37,026 nt of DNA, from NCBI GenBank assembly GCA_018662225.1, contig JABJGO010000052.1, positions 1 through 37,026 on the forward strand, written 5' to 3'. The notes under the pieces were generated by a model that was not told where the DNA came from, searched no databases, and worked only from the letters and a program-made list of their open reading frames with translations. Made by a program: the position numbers and the translations under genes. This document shows positions 30,684-37,026 of the stretch, one piece after another (the stretch's first letter is position 1; the number at the start of each line of letters is the position of its first letter). Origin of the DNA: Rhodospirillales bacterium (GTDB lineage: Bacteria; Pseudomonadota; Alphaproteobacteria; Rhodospirillales; Casp-alpha2).

Positions 30684-33056
30684 TCAAGACCGCGGACGTT
30701 CCTTATCCGGGTCATAAAACGGAAATCTTACAACGGTAGCCGGCAGGCGTTTGCTGTGACCATCCAGCTTGCCCACTTCGACCTCCGTCCCCAACTCTGC
30801 GTACTCCATCGACATGCGACAAAGCGCCACATTCTTTTTCAAAATCGGTGATCGCATGGCGCTTGTGACGATACCGACCTGATGCTTGCCCACGCGTACA
30901 CAGTCGCCATGGGCGGCGGGTTCGTCACCGACCAATTCAAGCCCGACCAGTTTACGTTGCGGTGCCTCTTTACGTCGCATAAGCGCATCACGCCCGGAAA
31001 AATTCTCGTTCTTGGATTTAAGCGGTACGGTAAAACCGATACCGGCCTCGAACGGATCAGTTTGATCATCGAATTCATAGTCGGCAAAAATAAGTCCGGA
31101 TTCGATGCGCAGCATATCAAGCGCTTCAAGCCCCAGCGGCAGCATGCCCTTCGGCTCGCCCACAGCCCAGATCGCATCCCATACCGCAGGCGCATCATCA
31201 GGGTGACAGAATACTTCGTACCCCAACTCGCCGGAATACCCGGTCCGTGACACAATGATGGGAATGCCGTCGAAGTCACCAATGCGACCAACGGCGAACC
31301 GGAACCAGTCCATTTCATCCATGCTGGCCTGTTTGGGTGGTGTCCAGATCACTTCTTTCAGAATTTCGCGGCTCAAAGGTCCCTGAATTGCCAGATTGTG
31401 TAGCTGATCTGTGGACGATTTCACGCGCACGTTTTTCAGGCCCAATTCGGCGGCCTTCTCGCGCATCCACTCGCCGCCATAATCGCTGCCGCCAATCCAG
31501 CGGAAGTTATCCGGCCCCAGACGGAACAGCGTACCATCGTCGACCATGGTGCCGGTGTCGTAACACATAGCGGTGTATACAACGTGGCCATCAGCCATGC
31601 GCCGCACATTACGGGTCAGGCAGTATTGGGCCAGCGCTTCGGCGTCCGTGCCCAGAATCTCAAACTTCCTGAGTGGCGACAGGTCCATAATGATGCACTT
31701 CTCACGCGCCGCCCAATATTCGGCAATGGCACCATGATTGGTGTAGCTATTTGGCATCCAATAGCCGTTGTATTCAACATAGTCCCGGGTCAGGGCTGAT
31801 GTGCGAGAATGAAAACCTGTTTCTTTGGTCATGTGTGCATCCGCATCAGGGCGTTTCCGAAATCCGACTGAACGGCGGAAACTCTCGTTGGGTGAATAGG
31901 TTCGTATATGTATGTCGGTGGGGTTCCAACCATTGGCCGCATCAATATCGCAGGGACACGACGACGACACGCAGACCATATCGGTCAGGGCTTTGAGCAA
32001 CACATAATCGCCGGGCCGGGACCAGGGCTCATCCAGATAGAACTGATTAGCGTCATCAATACCGGTATTATAGAAAAAATTCATGGCCATCCAGCCACGC
32101 CGCGCGGCAATGGAATAGGGCGACAGCACCGCATTGAAATTATCAGAACAGTTCACATGGCCGGGATAGCCCAGATCATCATAATATTTGGATGTGCATG
32201 CCAGCCCGAAAGCATCATGGCGCATGCAATGATCCTGCACGACCTCCACCAACGGCTGCATATCCTGATCATAATATTTGGCCTGCAACCCTGGTCCGGG
32301 ATAACCCTGCCCCATGAGCGTTCTGGTCGTGGTAATATCCACGCAACGCTCAATCCCTTTATCCAGACCGGCCACGGTGAAGCCCTGAAAATCCGAACAT
32401 TGCTGGCCTTGAATATCAATGATCTGGATATAATCACCGGCCTTGACCTCATAGGACGTAGCCGTTGCACGGTCGATCCTGAAATCCAGAATGGGATCAG
32501 CCAACGGATCGGGCAGCACCGGTTCGCGCTCATCCAATGACTTGGCGCGCACAATCTGTAACTCGATCTCGGTCGGCGGGTTTTGCTCGTCCACCCGCAT
32601 GGGAGCACCGGGGGCGACCGCCACCAGAACACTGTCTTCTACGGCTCCGAACTCAATGCGATCGCCGGCCTGACTATCCGGACCGAACAAGACACTGGAT
32701 TTCACATCATTCAGATCAGCGCCCATACCGGAAAGCCGGTTTGCCAGCACCCGATTATCAGGGTTACTCCCCAACCAGTCGCGAATACCGTCACCGCGCC
32801 CGGATACCTTTACGCCAACAACTTCGGGGTTGGCCCGCCAGTTGGTATCAAAAGCGACCAGTTCGCAGGTCTGCGCCCCTTCTACGTCGATCAGGGACAG
32901 CTTGTCACCGGCTTCCACCGCAACGGTAATGGCACCACCACCGGCGATGCGGTAGCGCTCTACACCCGATGGCAATCTGCTCGGACCACTGCCGGTCCCA
33001 TTGCGCCAACCGGGCCACAGTGCCCGCTCTCGAGCTGTTTCAATGATGTTGCTCAT
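30684..33056 (-). CDS. tdm: Trimethylamine N-oxide demethylase
   Basis: A 790-residue two-part enzyme. The first 400 residues hold a DUF1989-type domain with conserved cysteines (LACTSKYY, GHVNCSDNFNAVLSPYS, VCVSSSCPCDIDAANGW) that bind zinc and split TMAO to dimethylamine and formaldehyde. The last 380 residues are a GcvT-like folate-binding domain (IIMDLSPLRKFEILG, LAIQGPLSREIL, RTGYSGELGYEVFCHPDDAP, LPLGLEALDMLRIESGLIFA) that captures formaldehyde on tetrahydrofolate. This fusion and its position before tmm identify Tdm. The frame opens at 33116, but GGTGAG lies ten bases before ATG 33056 (MSNIIETARERALWPGW), where the family starts. The DUF1989 N-terminal sequence is related to urea-carboxylase-associated proteins, which is an alternative only for that half. 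Confidence 0.95.
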   Translation of the reverse strand: MSNIIETARERALWPGWRNGTGSGPSRLPSGVERYRIAGGGAITVAVEAGDKLSLIDVEGAQTCELVAFDTNWRANPEVVGVKVSGRGDGIRDWLGSNPDNRVLANRLSGMGADLNDVKSSVLFGPDSQAGDRIEFGAVEDSVLVAVAPGAPMRVDEQNPPTEIELQIVRAKSLDEREPVLPDPLADPILDFRIDRATATSYEVKAGDYIQIIDIQGQQCSDFQGFTVAGLDKGIERCVDITTTRTLMGQGYPGPGLQAKYYDQDMQPLVEVVQDHCMRHDAFGLACTSKYYDDLGYPGHVNCSDNFNAVLSPYSIAARRGWMAMNFFYNTGIDDANQFYLDEPWSRPGDYVLLKALTDMVCVSSSCPCDIDAANGWNPTDIHIRTYSPNESFRRSVGFRKRPDADAHMTKETGFHSRTSALTRDYVEYNGYWMPNSYTNHGAIAEYWAAREKCIIMDLSPLRKFEILGTDAEALAQYCLTRNVRRMADGHVVYTAMCYDTGTMVDDGTLFRLGPDNFRWIGGSDYGGEWMREKAAELGLKNVRVKSSTDQLHNLAIQGPLSREILKEVIWTPPKQASMDEMDWFRFAVGRIGDFDGIPIIVSRTGYSGELGYEVFCHPDDAPAVWDAIWAVGEPKGMLPLGLEALDMLRIESGLIFADYEFDDQTDPFEAGIGFTVPLKSKNENFSGRDALMRRKEAPQRKLVGLELVGDEPAAHGDCVRVGKHQVGIVTSAMRSPILKKNVALCRMSMEYAELGTEVEVGKLDGHSKRLPATVVRFPFYDPDKERPRS

Positions 33057-33127
33057 CCGCTGGTTCTCACCACGTTTTCCCTGCCGATACCGGCTGTCAT
33101 ATCCCAATGATGGCATACCGCCTGTTT

Positions 33128-33137
33128 ATACGTGTAT
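33128..33137. promoter_or_regulatory. Near-palindrome in the tdm/cupin intergenic region
   Basis: ATAC-GT-GTAT has perfectly paired outer 4-mers and lies 72 bases before the tdm start and 93 before the cupin gene. It is a plausible half of a GntR/FCD or MarR-type site, but differs from the TGTGATCACA element. Weak evidence. Confidence 0.25.
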
Positions 33138-33229
33138 GGTAGGTTAATAGCCGCAAAAATCCCACCATTAACGACTTTAGTTTTCATCCCAGCGACACAA
33201 TTCTAAACTGGCCCAAACAGGAAACCCCC

Positions 33230-33595
33230 ATGACAGATAGCAACAAGTACGGTGATCAACGCACAGTCACCAATATCTACGAAACGCCCCTCAAGCCCTA
33301 TGATATGGAAGGTCCGGTGCAGGAAAATATGAGCTACCTGCCGCTCACCCACAACAAAGACGGTAACAACATGGGCGTCTACGTCATTCGCATGGAACCC
33401 GGCGCCGAAACAATCGCGCACACGCACCGTTTTAACGAGGACTACCTGATCCTCGACGGCGATTTGATCGAGCCGGATGGGAAGGTTTTGGGACGCGGCG
33501 ATTTTGTTCACTATGAGCCGGGCACGCACCATAATTCACGCACAGAAACCGGGTGCTTTCTGATTGGGTGTGATTGGGGCGGCGAGAAATCATGA
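33230..33595 (+). CDS. Cupin-domain protein
   Basis: A 121-residue single-domain cupin. The metal-binding motif 1 is seen as MEPGAETIAHTHRFNEDYLI with two His and a Glu-like position, and motif 2 as HYEPGTHHNSRTE. AGGAAA lies about eight bases before the ATG. Small cupins act as metal-dependent isomerases, dioxygenases or ligand-binding proteins; nothing shows which. It is divergent from tdm and overlaps the aldo/keto reductase start by four bases (ATGA), so they are co-transcribed. A broken copy of its central segment occurs at 34583-34651. It may accompany the TMA pathway, but that is inferred only from position. Confidence 0.85.
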   Translation: MTDSNKYGDQRTVTNIYETPLKPYDMEGPVQENMSYLPLTHNKDGNNMGVYVIRMEPGAETIAHTHRFNEDYLILDGDLIEPDGKVLGRGDFVHYEPGTHHNSRTETGCFLIGCDWGGEKS

Positions 33596-34563
33596 AGTAC
33601 AATTTACTGGGAAACACCGGCGTCCAGGTCTCGCAACTCTGCATGGGAACCATGTCATTCGGCGGTGATGCCGACAAATCAGAATCAGCCAAGATGTATG
33701 CGGCCTGTCGTGCCAAAGGCATCAATTTTTTCGACTGCGCCAATGTGTACAACAGGGGCGAGTCTGAAAAGGTTCTTGGAGACCTGATTGCCAAGGATCG
33801 TGACGAGTTGGTTGTTACGTCAAAGTGTTATTTCAAGATGGGTGACGATATTAACGCTCAGGGTGGCAATCGCCGGCATATCCTGAAATCTGTTGAGGAC
33901 AGCCTCAAACGCCTGAAAACGGATCATCTGGATGTCTTGTTTATGCACCAGTGGGACGACGATACACCGCTGGAAGAAACCCTACGCGCGCTGGAGCAAC
34001 TGGTAAGCCAAGGCAAAGTTCATTACCTCGGCGCCAGTAACTATGCCGCATGGCAGATCGCCAGGGGATTGGGTATTTCGGCGCGCAATGGATGGAACCG
34101 CTTCGACGTTCTCCAGCCCATGTATAATGTGGTCAAACGTCAGGTCGAGGTTGAAATCCTGCCCCTGGCCGAAGCCGAAAACCTGGGCGTCATTACCTAT
34201 AGCCCCGTTGGCGGCGGATTGCTGAGCGGCAAATACGCCAAAGGTGCAAAGCCAGCTAAAGGACGCATCATTGACAGCGAGTCCTATGCCGTCCGGTACG
34301 GCGAAGACGACGTGATTCAAACGGCGGAGAAGTTCACAGCCCTAGCCGAGGCAAAGGGCATTCACCCGGTCAGCCTGGCCGTTGCCTGGGCCGCGGCGCA
34401 CCCGGCGGTAACAAGCCCCATCATCGGTGCCAGAAATCTGGAACAACTCGGACCATCACTAGAAGCCGTGGATATAGACATGACGGCAGACCTGCGCGCT
34501 GAAATATCCGGTTTGGGCCGTATGCCGCCACTGCCAACGGATCGGTTGGACGAGCAGGTTTAG
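33592..34563 (+). CDS. Aldo/keto reductase
   Basis: A 323-residue NADPH-dependent (beta/alpha)8 aldo/keto reductase. The catalytic tetrad is D48, Y53 (INFFDCANVYNRGESEK), K78 (VVTSKCYF) and H119 (VLFMHQWD). Other landmarks are LGNTGVQVSQLCMGTMSFGG, VHYLGASNYAAWQIARG, ITYSPVGGGLLSGKYAKG and TSPIIGARNLEQL, the cofactor phosphate site. It reduces aldehydes or ketones; the relevant one is unknown. The ATG overlaps the cupin stop (ATGA), whereas the extra codons upstream in frame lie inside the cupin gene. A 7-bp hairpin (TAGGCCT...AGGCCTA, 34561-34579) includes the stop codon. Confidence 0.9.
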   Translation: MKYNLLGNTGVQVSQLCMGTMSFGGDADKSESAKMYAACRAKGINFFDCANVYNRGESEKVLGDLIAKDRDELVVTSKCYFKMGDDINAQGGNRRHILKSVEDSLKRLKTDHLDVLFMHQWDDDTPLEETLRALEQLVSQGKVHYLGASNYAAWQIARGLGISARNGWNRFDVLQPMYNVVKRQVEVEILPLAEAENLGVITYSPVGGGLLSGKYAKGAKPAKGRIIDSESYAVRYGEDDVIQTAEKFTALAEAKGIHPVSLAVAWAAAHPAVTSPIIGARNLEQLGPSLEAVDIDMTADLRAEISGLGRMPPLPTDRLDEQV

Positions 34564-34582
34564 GCCTTCCGCAGGCCTAGTC

Positions 34583-34651
34583 TCGCATGCCCACCGTTTT
34601 GACAAGACCTTCTTGATCCTCAATGGTGATTTGATCGAACCGGATGGGAAT
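34583..34651 (+). pseudogene. Remnant of a second cupin copy
   Basis: The sequence encodes SHAHRFDKTFLILNGDLIEP followed by DGN, which matches AHTHRFNEDYLILDGDLIEP of the cupin gene at 33230. By my count 49 of 60 bases (34592-34651 against 33425-33484) are identical. Both sides are lost: the aldo/keto reductase stop lies 20 bases to the left, and transposase sequence begins just to the right. It is a diverged paralogue fragment, not an artefact of assembly, given the many substitutions that preserve the reading frame. Confidence 0.75.
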
Positions 34652-34664
34652 ATATGCCGTGTAA

Positions 34665-35614
34665 GTGATGGTAGTGAGCTAGCGAAGGGTTTGCTGTTGA
34701 TGCTTCGGTTATTGAAGCCAATGCCAACCGTTTCCAACGGATCAAGGGCAGCGAGGTGGAATGGACGGAGAACAATTAACCAGTCGCCCGGTTCAAGAAT
34801 ACTGAGCGCGTTGGAGAGCGACAATCCACCAACTAATCCCAAGGCCGTGTTACCTACTGATCCAATGGCCGCATGGACGGCGCGTGGCCGTAACAAAATC
34901 ATGTTCGGTTACAGCCTGAACTACCTCATGGACATGGAGAACGCCGTCATCGTTAATGTAGAGGCGACACCCACACGCATCTCCAAGGAGGCCGACGCCA
35001 CCGAGACCATGATCGAGCGGACAGAAGATCGCTTTGGCCTGAAGCCTGATCGTCTTGCAGGCGATGTGGCTTATGGCACGGGTGAGATGCTCGGCTGGCT
35101 GGTCGAACGCAATATCACTCCGTACATTCCCGTGTGGGATCAGAGCCGTGTGGCGGCAGAAGGCAAGTTCGTCCGTGCCGACTTTGACTACAACAAAGAA
35201 CGTGATCTCTATGTCTGTCCCGGTGGCAAAGAATTGAGAACGTCGGGCACCGCCCATGATGGAACCACTATCAAGTATATTGCTAAACGCATTGACTGCT
35301 CAGGATGTCCACTCAAACCCAATTGCACCACGGGCCGGGAACGACGTATATCAAGAGACGTCAATCAGGAAGCTCGGGATCACGCCCAGGCTTTAATGGA
35401 AACCGATGCTTATTACCAATCGGGCGTTGATCGCAAACAGATCGAAAGACTGTTTGGTGAGGCCAAGAACATTCTCTCCATGGTTCGTTTACGATTACGC
35501 GGTCTCAGCGGAGCGAAGGAGGAGTTCTTGCTGACAGCTACCGTCCAGAACCTCAAAAGGCTTGCCAATCACAGCACCACGCCGCCGCCACAGCCACAGC
35601 CGATGGTGGCCTGA
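34665..35614 (+). pseudogene. IS1182-family transposase, N-terminally truncated and frameshifted
   Basis: The last two thirds of an IS1182-type transposase. In one frame (from 34687) GFAVDASVIEANANRFQRIK then GSEVEWTENN reads to a TAA at 34777. Homology continues in another frame as LESDNPPTNPKAVLPTDP, GYSLNYLMDMENAVIVNVEA, RFGLKPDRLAGDVAYGTGEM, the Cys-rich knuckle DCSGCPLKPNCTTGRERR, and LRGLSGAKEEFLLTATVQNL. The catalytic core is partly present, but the N-terminal 150-200 residues are missing and at least one frameshift and a stop break the gene. It is surely inactive. A sister element starts at 36937 with an intact N-terminus. Confidence 0.85.
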
Positions 35615-35752
35615 ATAATAACCAAAACAGGCGCCACATAGCCAAGAAAGCAAATACCGCATCGGTTTTAAGCCGGTGCGGAAACCAAGCGTCCGCTATA
35701 GACAATAGCGGGCATAGAAAACACCGTCTAATCAGACTTTTTCAACAGACTC
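34665..35752 (+). mobile_element. Decayed IS1182-family element with right terminal repeat
   Basis: It consists of the transposase remnant plus about 140 bases of 3' sequence. That tail holds two hairpins (35657-35681 with CCGCATCGG/CCGGTGCGG, and 35693-35711 with CCGCTAT/ATAGCGG) and ends in AGACTTTTTCAACAGACTC (35734-35752). The reverse complement of this end resembles the start of the second element at 36876 in about 11 of 15 positions, as expected for related terminal inverted repeats. The left end is missing, replaced by the cupin remnant. Confidence 0.65.
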
Positions 35753-35828
35753 AGCCATAAGGGGACATTCGGAAGGCGTCAAAACCCATCCCTGAACATA
35801 GTGTCATGGAAACACGCCCTTCTGCACG

Positions 35829-36665
35829 TCACCCATGGCATTCAGAATACCCGATAATGGGCGTATAACGCTCAACATCAGCCTCCAACGCGGCAAGTCG
35901 TTTATAATTTTGACCATCTGTATCGAACCGACCTGTATCATCGCCGCGGCGATGATACAGATGCAATACCGGCGAAGTATAATTAGCAGTCTTGCGAGTA
36001 ACACCGGATCGAATGATGCGCAAAATGAAGTCCGAATCCTCCATGCCATGGTTCTCGTAGCTGGCATCAAAACCATCAACTCTTTGAAAGTCCTTTGTCC
36101 ACACCGCGAGATTGCAAGTCTGAGCATTCCGCCATTCAAGTGGCACCCGTTTCCGTTGCGCGTCACTTTGTGGGATGGGGAGAATCTGGAAAGCTCGATT
36201 ACAGGCGCCGAACAATCCAAGAATGAACAATATCGCTCTTGGCCAGCTGTAGAATGCCGTCTTGTTCTTTAAGACACGATTCGTGAACCTCTTCTTTAAG
36301 AAGCACCGCTTGCCTGTCACCATCTGACCGTCTTCCATTAGTTCGCGGTGGTTGCTTATGAAGTCCGGCAGAAAACAACAGTCGCCATCTGAAAAAATGA
36401 GATACTCTCCGGTAGCTAGGGATACGCCGCCGTTGCGACAGCGCGCCACCCGGAAACTCCGATCTTCCTGCCAGAAATGTTTTATCGGAAAGGATGCACG
36501 ATCCGCAAATTTTTCGATCAACTCACGGGTTTCCGCTTTCGATCCATCATCAGCAATAATGACTTCAAAGCGTCCATCTTTTTGCAACATCAATGAGGAC
36601 AAAACCTGTTCCAACGCCTCTGTCCAGTTATAGGTAGTAATGATGATGGATATCAATGGTGTCAT
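35829..36665 (-). CDS. Glycosyltransferase family 2 protein
   Basis: A 278-residue GT-A fold glycosyltransferase. PLISIIITTYNWTEALEQVL is the nucleotide-sugar-binding start, FEVIIADDGSKAETREL has the first acidic pair, FRVARCRNGGVSLATGEYLI precedes the DXD-like FSDGDCCF, and WTKDFQRVDGFDASYENHGM followed by EDSD supplies the catalytic base region. It has no clear membrane segment beyond ILFILGLFGA-type hydrophobic residues in the middle, so it is probably cytosolic or peripheral. Such enzymes build surface polysaccharides. ATG 36665 is chosen; the upstream TTG 36689 lacks a ribosome-binding site. The gene is alone between two IS1182-family elements and contains a perfect 28-bp palindrome, so it may have been carried in by transposition. 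Donor and acceptor are unknown. Confidence 0.85.
   Translation of the reverse strand: MTPLISIIITTYNWTEALEQVLSSLMLQKDGRFEVIIADDGSKAETRELIEKFADRASFPIKHFWQEDRSFRVARCRNGGVSLATGEYLIFSDGDCCFLPDFISNHRELMEDGQMVTGKRCFLKKRFTNRVLKNKTAFYSWPRAILFILGLFGACNRAFQILPIPQSDAQRKRVPLEWRNAQTCNLAVWTKDFQRVDGFDASYENHGMEDSDFILRIIRSGVTRKTANYTSPVLHLYHRRGDDTGRFDTDGQNYKRLAALEADVERYTPIIGYSECHG
35933..35960. repeat. Perfect 28-bp palindrome inside the glycosyltransferase gene
   Basis: CTGTATCATCGCCG is followed directly by its exact reverse complement CGGCGATGATACAG, without a spacer. On the coding strand it specifies LYHRRGDDT. A palindrome of this length has about a one-in-ten-thousand chance of arising in a 37-kb random sequence. 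Confidence 0.95.
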
Positions 36666-36875
36666 AACGCTAAAAAACCTTGTGTTCAAGCTAGCCGTTT
36701 GTTGAGGGGGCCAACAATGGTGTAACGAAGCGTGTTACATTTGGGAAGCCGTAATCTGCCATGTAATTTGCTAGAAAGAAATTAGGAAATGGGGGAGGGA
36801 GCGAGATTGACTGGCTCCGTCAAGTATGGTTCCGACAATCGGGCAGCCATTGCGGTTCAATGTCCGTTTCGGGTC

Positions 36876-36936
36876 CAGGCTGTGTAAAAACGTGATGCAT
36901 GATATGATTCTCCCATGGTGTTAGCGGGAGGATTTG
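36876..36936 (+). mobile_element. Left end of a second IS1182-family element
   Basis: CAGGCTGTGTAAAAACGTG (36876-36894) resembles the inverted complement of the right end of the decayed element at 35734-35752. The transposase start follows 42 bases later. The rest of the element lies beyond the window. The exact left boundary and any target-site duplication cannot be fixed. Confidence 0.5.
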
Positions 36937-37026
36937 ATGAAGCGTTTTATTGAAGGTGAAGACCGTAGCCAAAGCACTTTGCTCCCCGAACGTCTTGATG
37001 ACTATGTTGGCGAGGACAATCCCGTC
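36937..37026 (+). CDS. IS1182-family transposase, N-terminal 30 codons
   Basis: The frame starts MKRFIEGEDRSQSTLLPERL and continues DDYVGEDNPV to the window edge. This is the conserved N-terminus of IS1182-family transposases, DNA cut-and-paste enzymes with a DDE catalytic core located further downstream. A strong GGGAGGA lies five bases before the ATG. The element may be intact and active, unlike the truncated relative at 34665, which is the same family and could have supplied homology for rearrangement between the two. Confidence 0.85.
   Translation, partial: MKRFIEGEDRSQSTLLPERLDDYVGEDNPV

Noticed and set aside
1-37026. CRISPR arrays, tRNA or rRNA genes, prophage modules
   Set aside because: No regularly spaced repeats, cloverleaf-like segments or phage structural genes were seen on either strand.

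Overview
The window looks like a chromosomal catabolic region of a marine-type alphaproteobacterium. This is inferred from gene content (a Tmm/Tdm trimethylamine pair, the SoxBDAG set, a GlxA-type regulator, pyrrolysine-free MttB homologues), moderate GC and alphaproteobacterial-style protein sequences; the genus cannot be fixed by eye. About 35 genes are densely packed on both strands. I see no rRNA, tRNA or CRISPR, and no gene-free stretch longer than 300 bases.

Layout. 1-2747: the 5' end of a P1-family peptidase, divergent from a LuxR-type regulator, then a CoA-binding protein, a GNAT acetyltransferase and a small DUF3012 lipoprotein. 2803-10386: a C45-type acyltransferase/hydrolase, a DadA/PuuB-like amine oxidase and the heterotetrameric sarcosine oxidase operon soxB-soxD-soxA-soxG. 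10604-12977: a small membrane protein, a HEPN/MNT toxin-antitoxin pair whose antitoxin carries an extra ParD-like domain, an exported methyltransferase and an Arg/Asp/Glu pentapeptide-repeat protein. 12974-17169: an EamA exporter, a GlxA-family AraC regulator, a coiled-coil protein, creatinase and a truncated MFS gene. 17206-25387: two pyrrolysine-free MttB-family methyltransferases, a class III aminotransferase, a D-cysteine desulfhydrase-like enzyme with a TauE-like exporter, MTA/SAH nucleosidase and a GntR/FCD regulator. 25409-29218: a frameshifted outer-membrane barrel gene, a HisC-like aminotransferase and a divergent ThDP-dependent 2-oxoacid decarboxylase. 29279-34563: tmm and tdm, divergent from a cupin and an aldo/keto reductase. 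34564-37026: a decayed IS1182-family element, a glycosyltransferase and the start of a second IS1182-family transposase.

How the genes fit together. The theme is demethylation and turnover of methylated amines. Tmm converts trimethylamine to TMAO and Tdm splits TMAO to dimethylamine and formaldehyde. Creatinase makes sarcosine and urea from creatine, and SoxBDAG converts sarcosine to glycine plus a one-carbon unit on folate. The MttB paralogues probably demethylate quaternary amines such as betaines, but no corrinoid partner is encoded here. The class III aminotransferase and the HisC-like/ThDP decarboxylase pair would handle amino or guanidino acids. A shared 12-base palindromic element lies upstream of the mttB2-gntR operon and between the hisC-like and decarboxylase genes, suggesting one regulon. 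The right edge is mobile: an IS remnant sits beside a broken copy of the neighbouring cupin gene.
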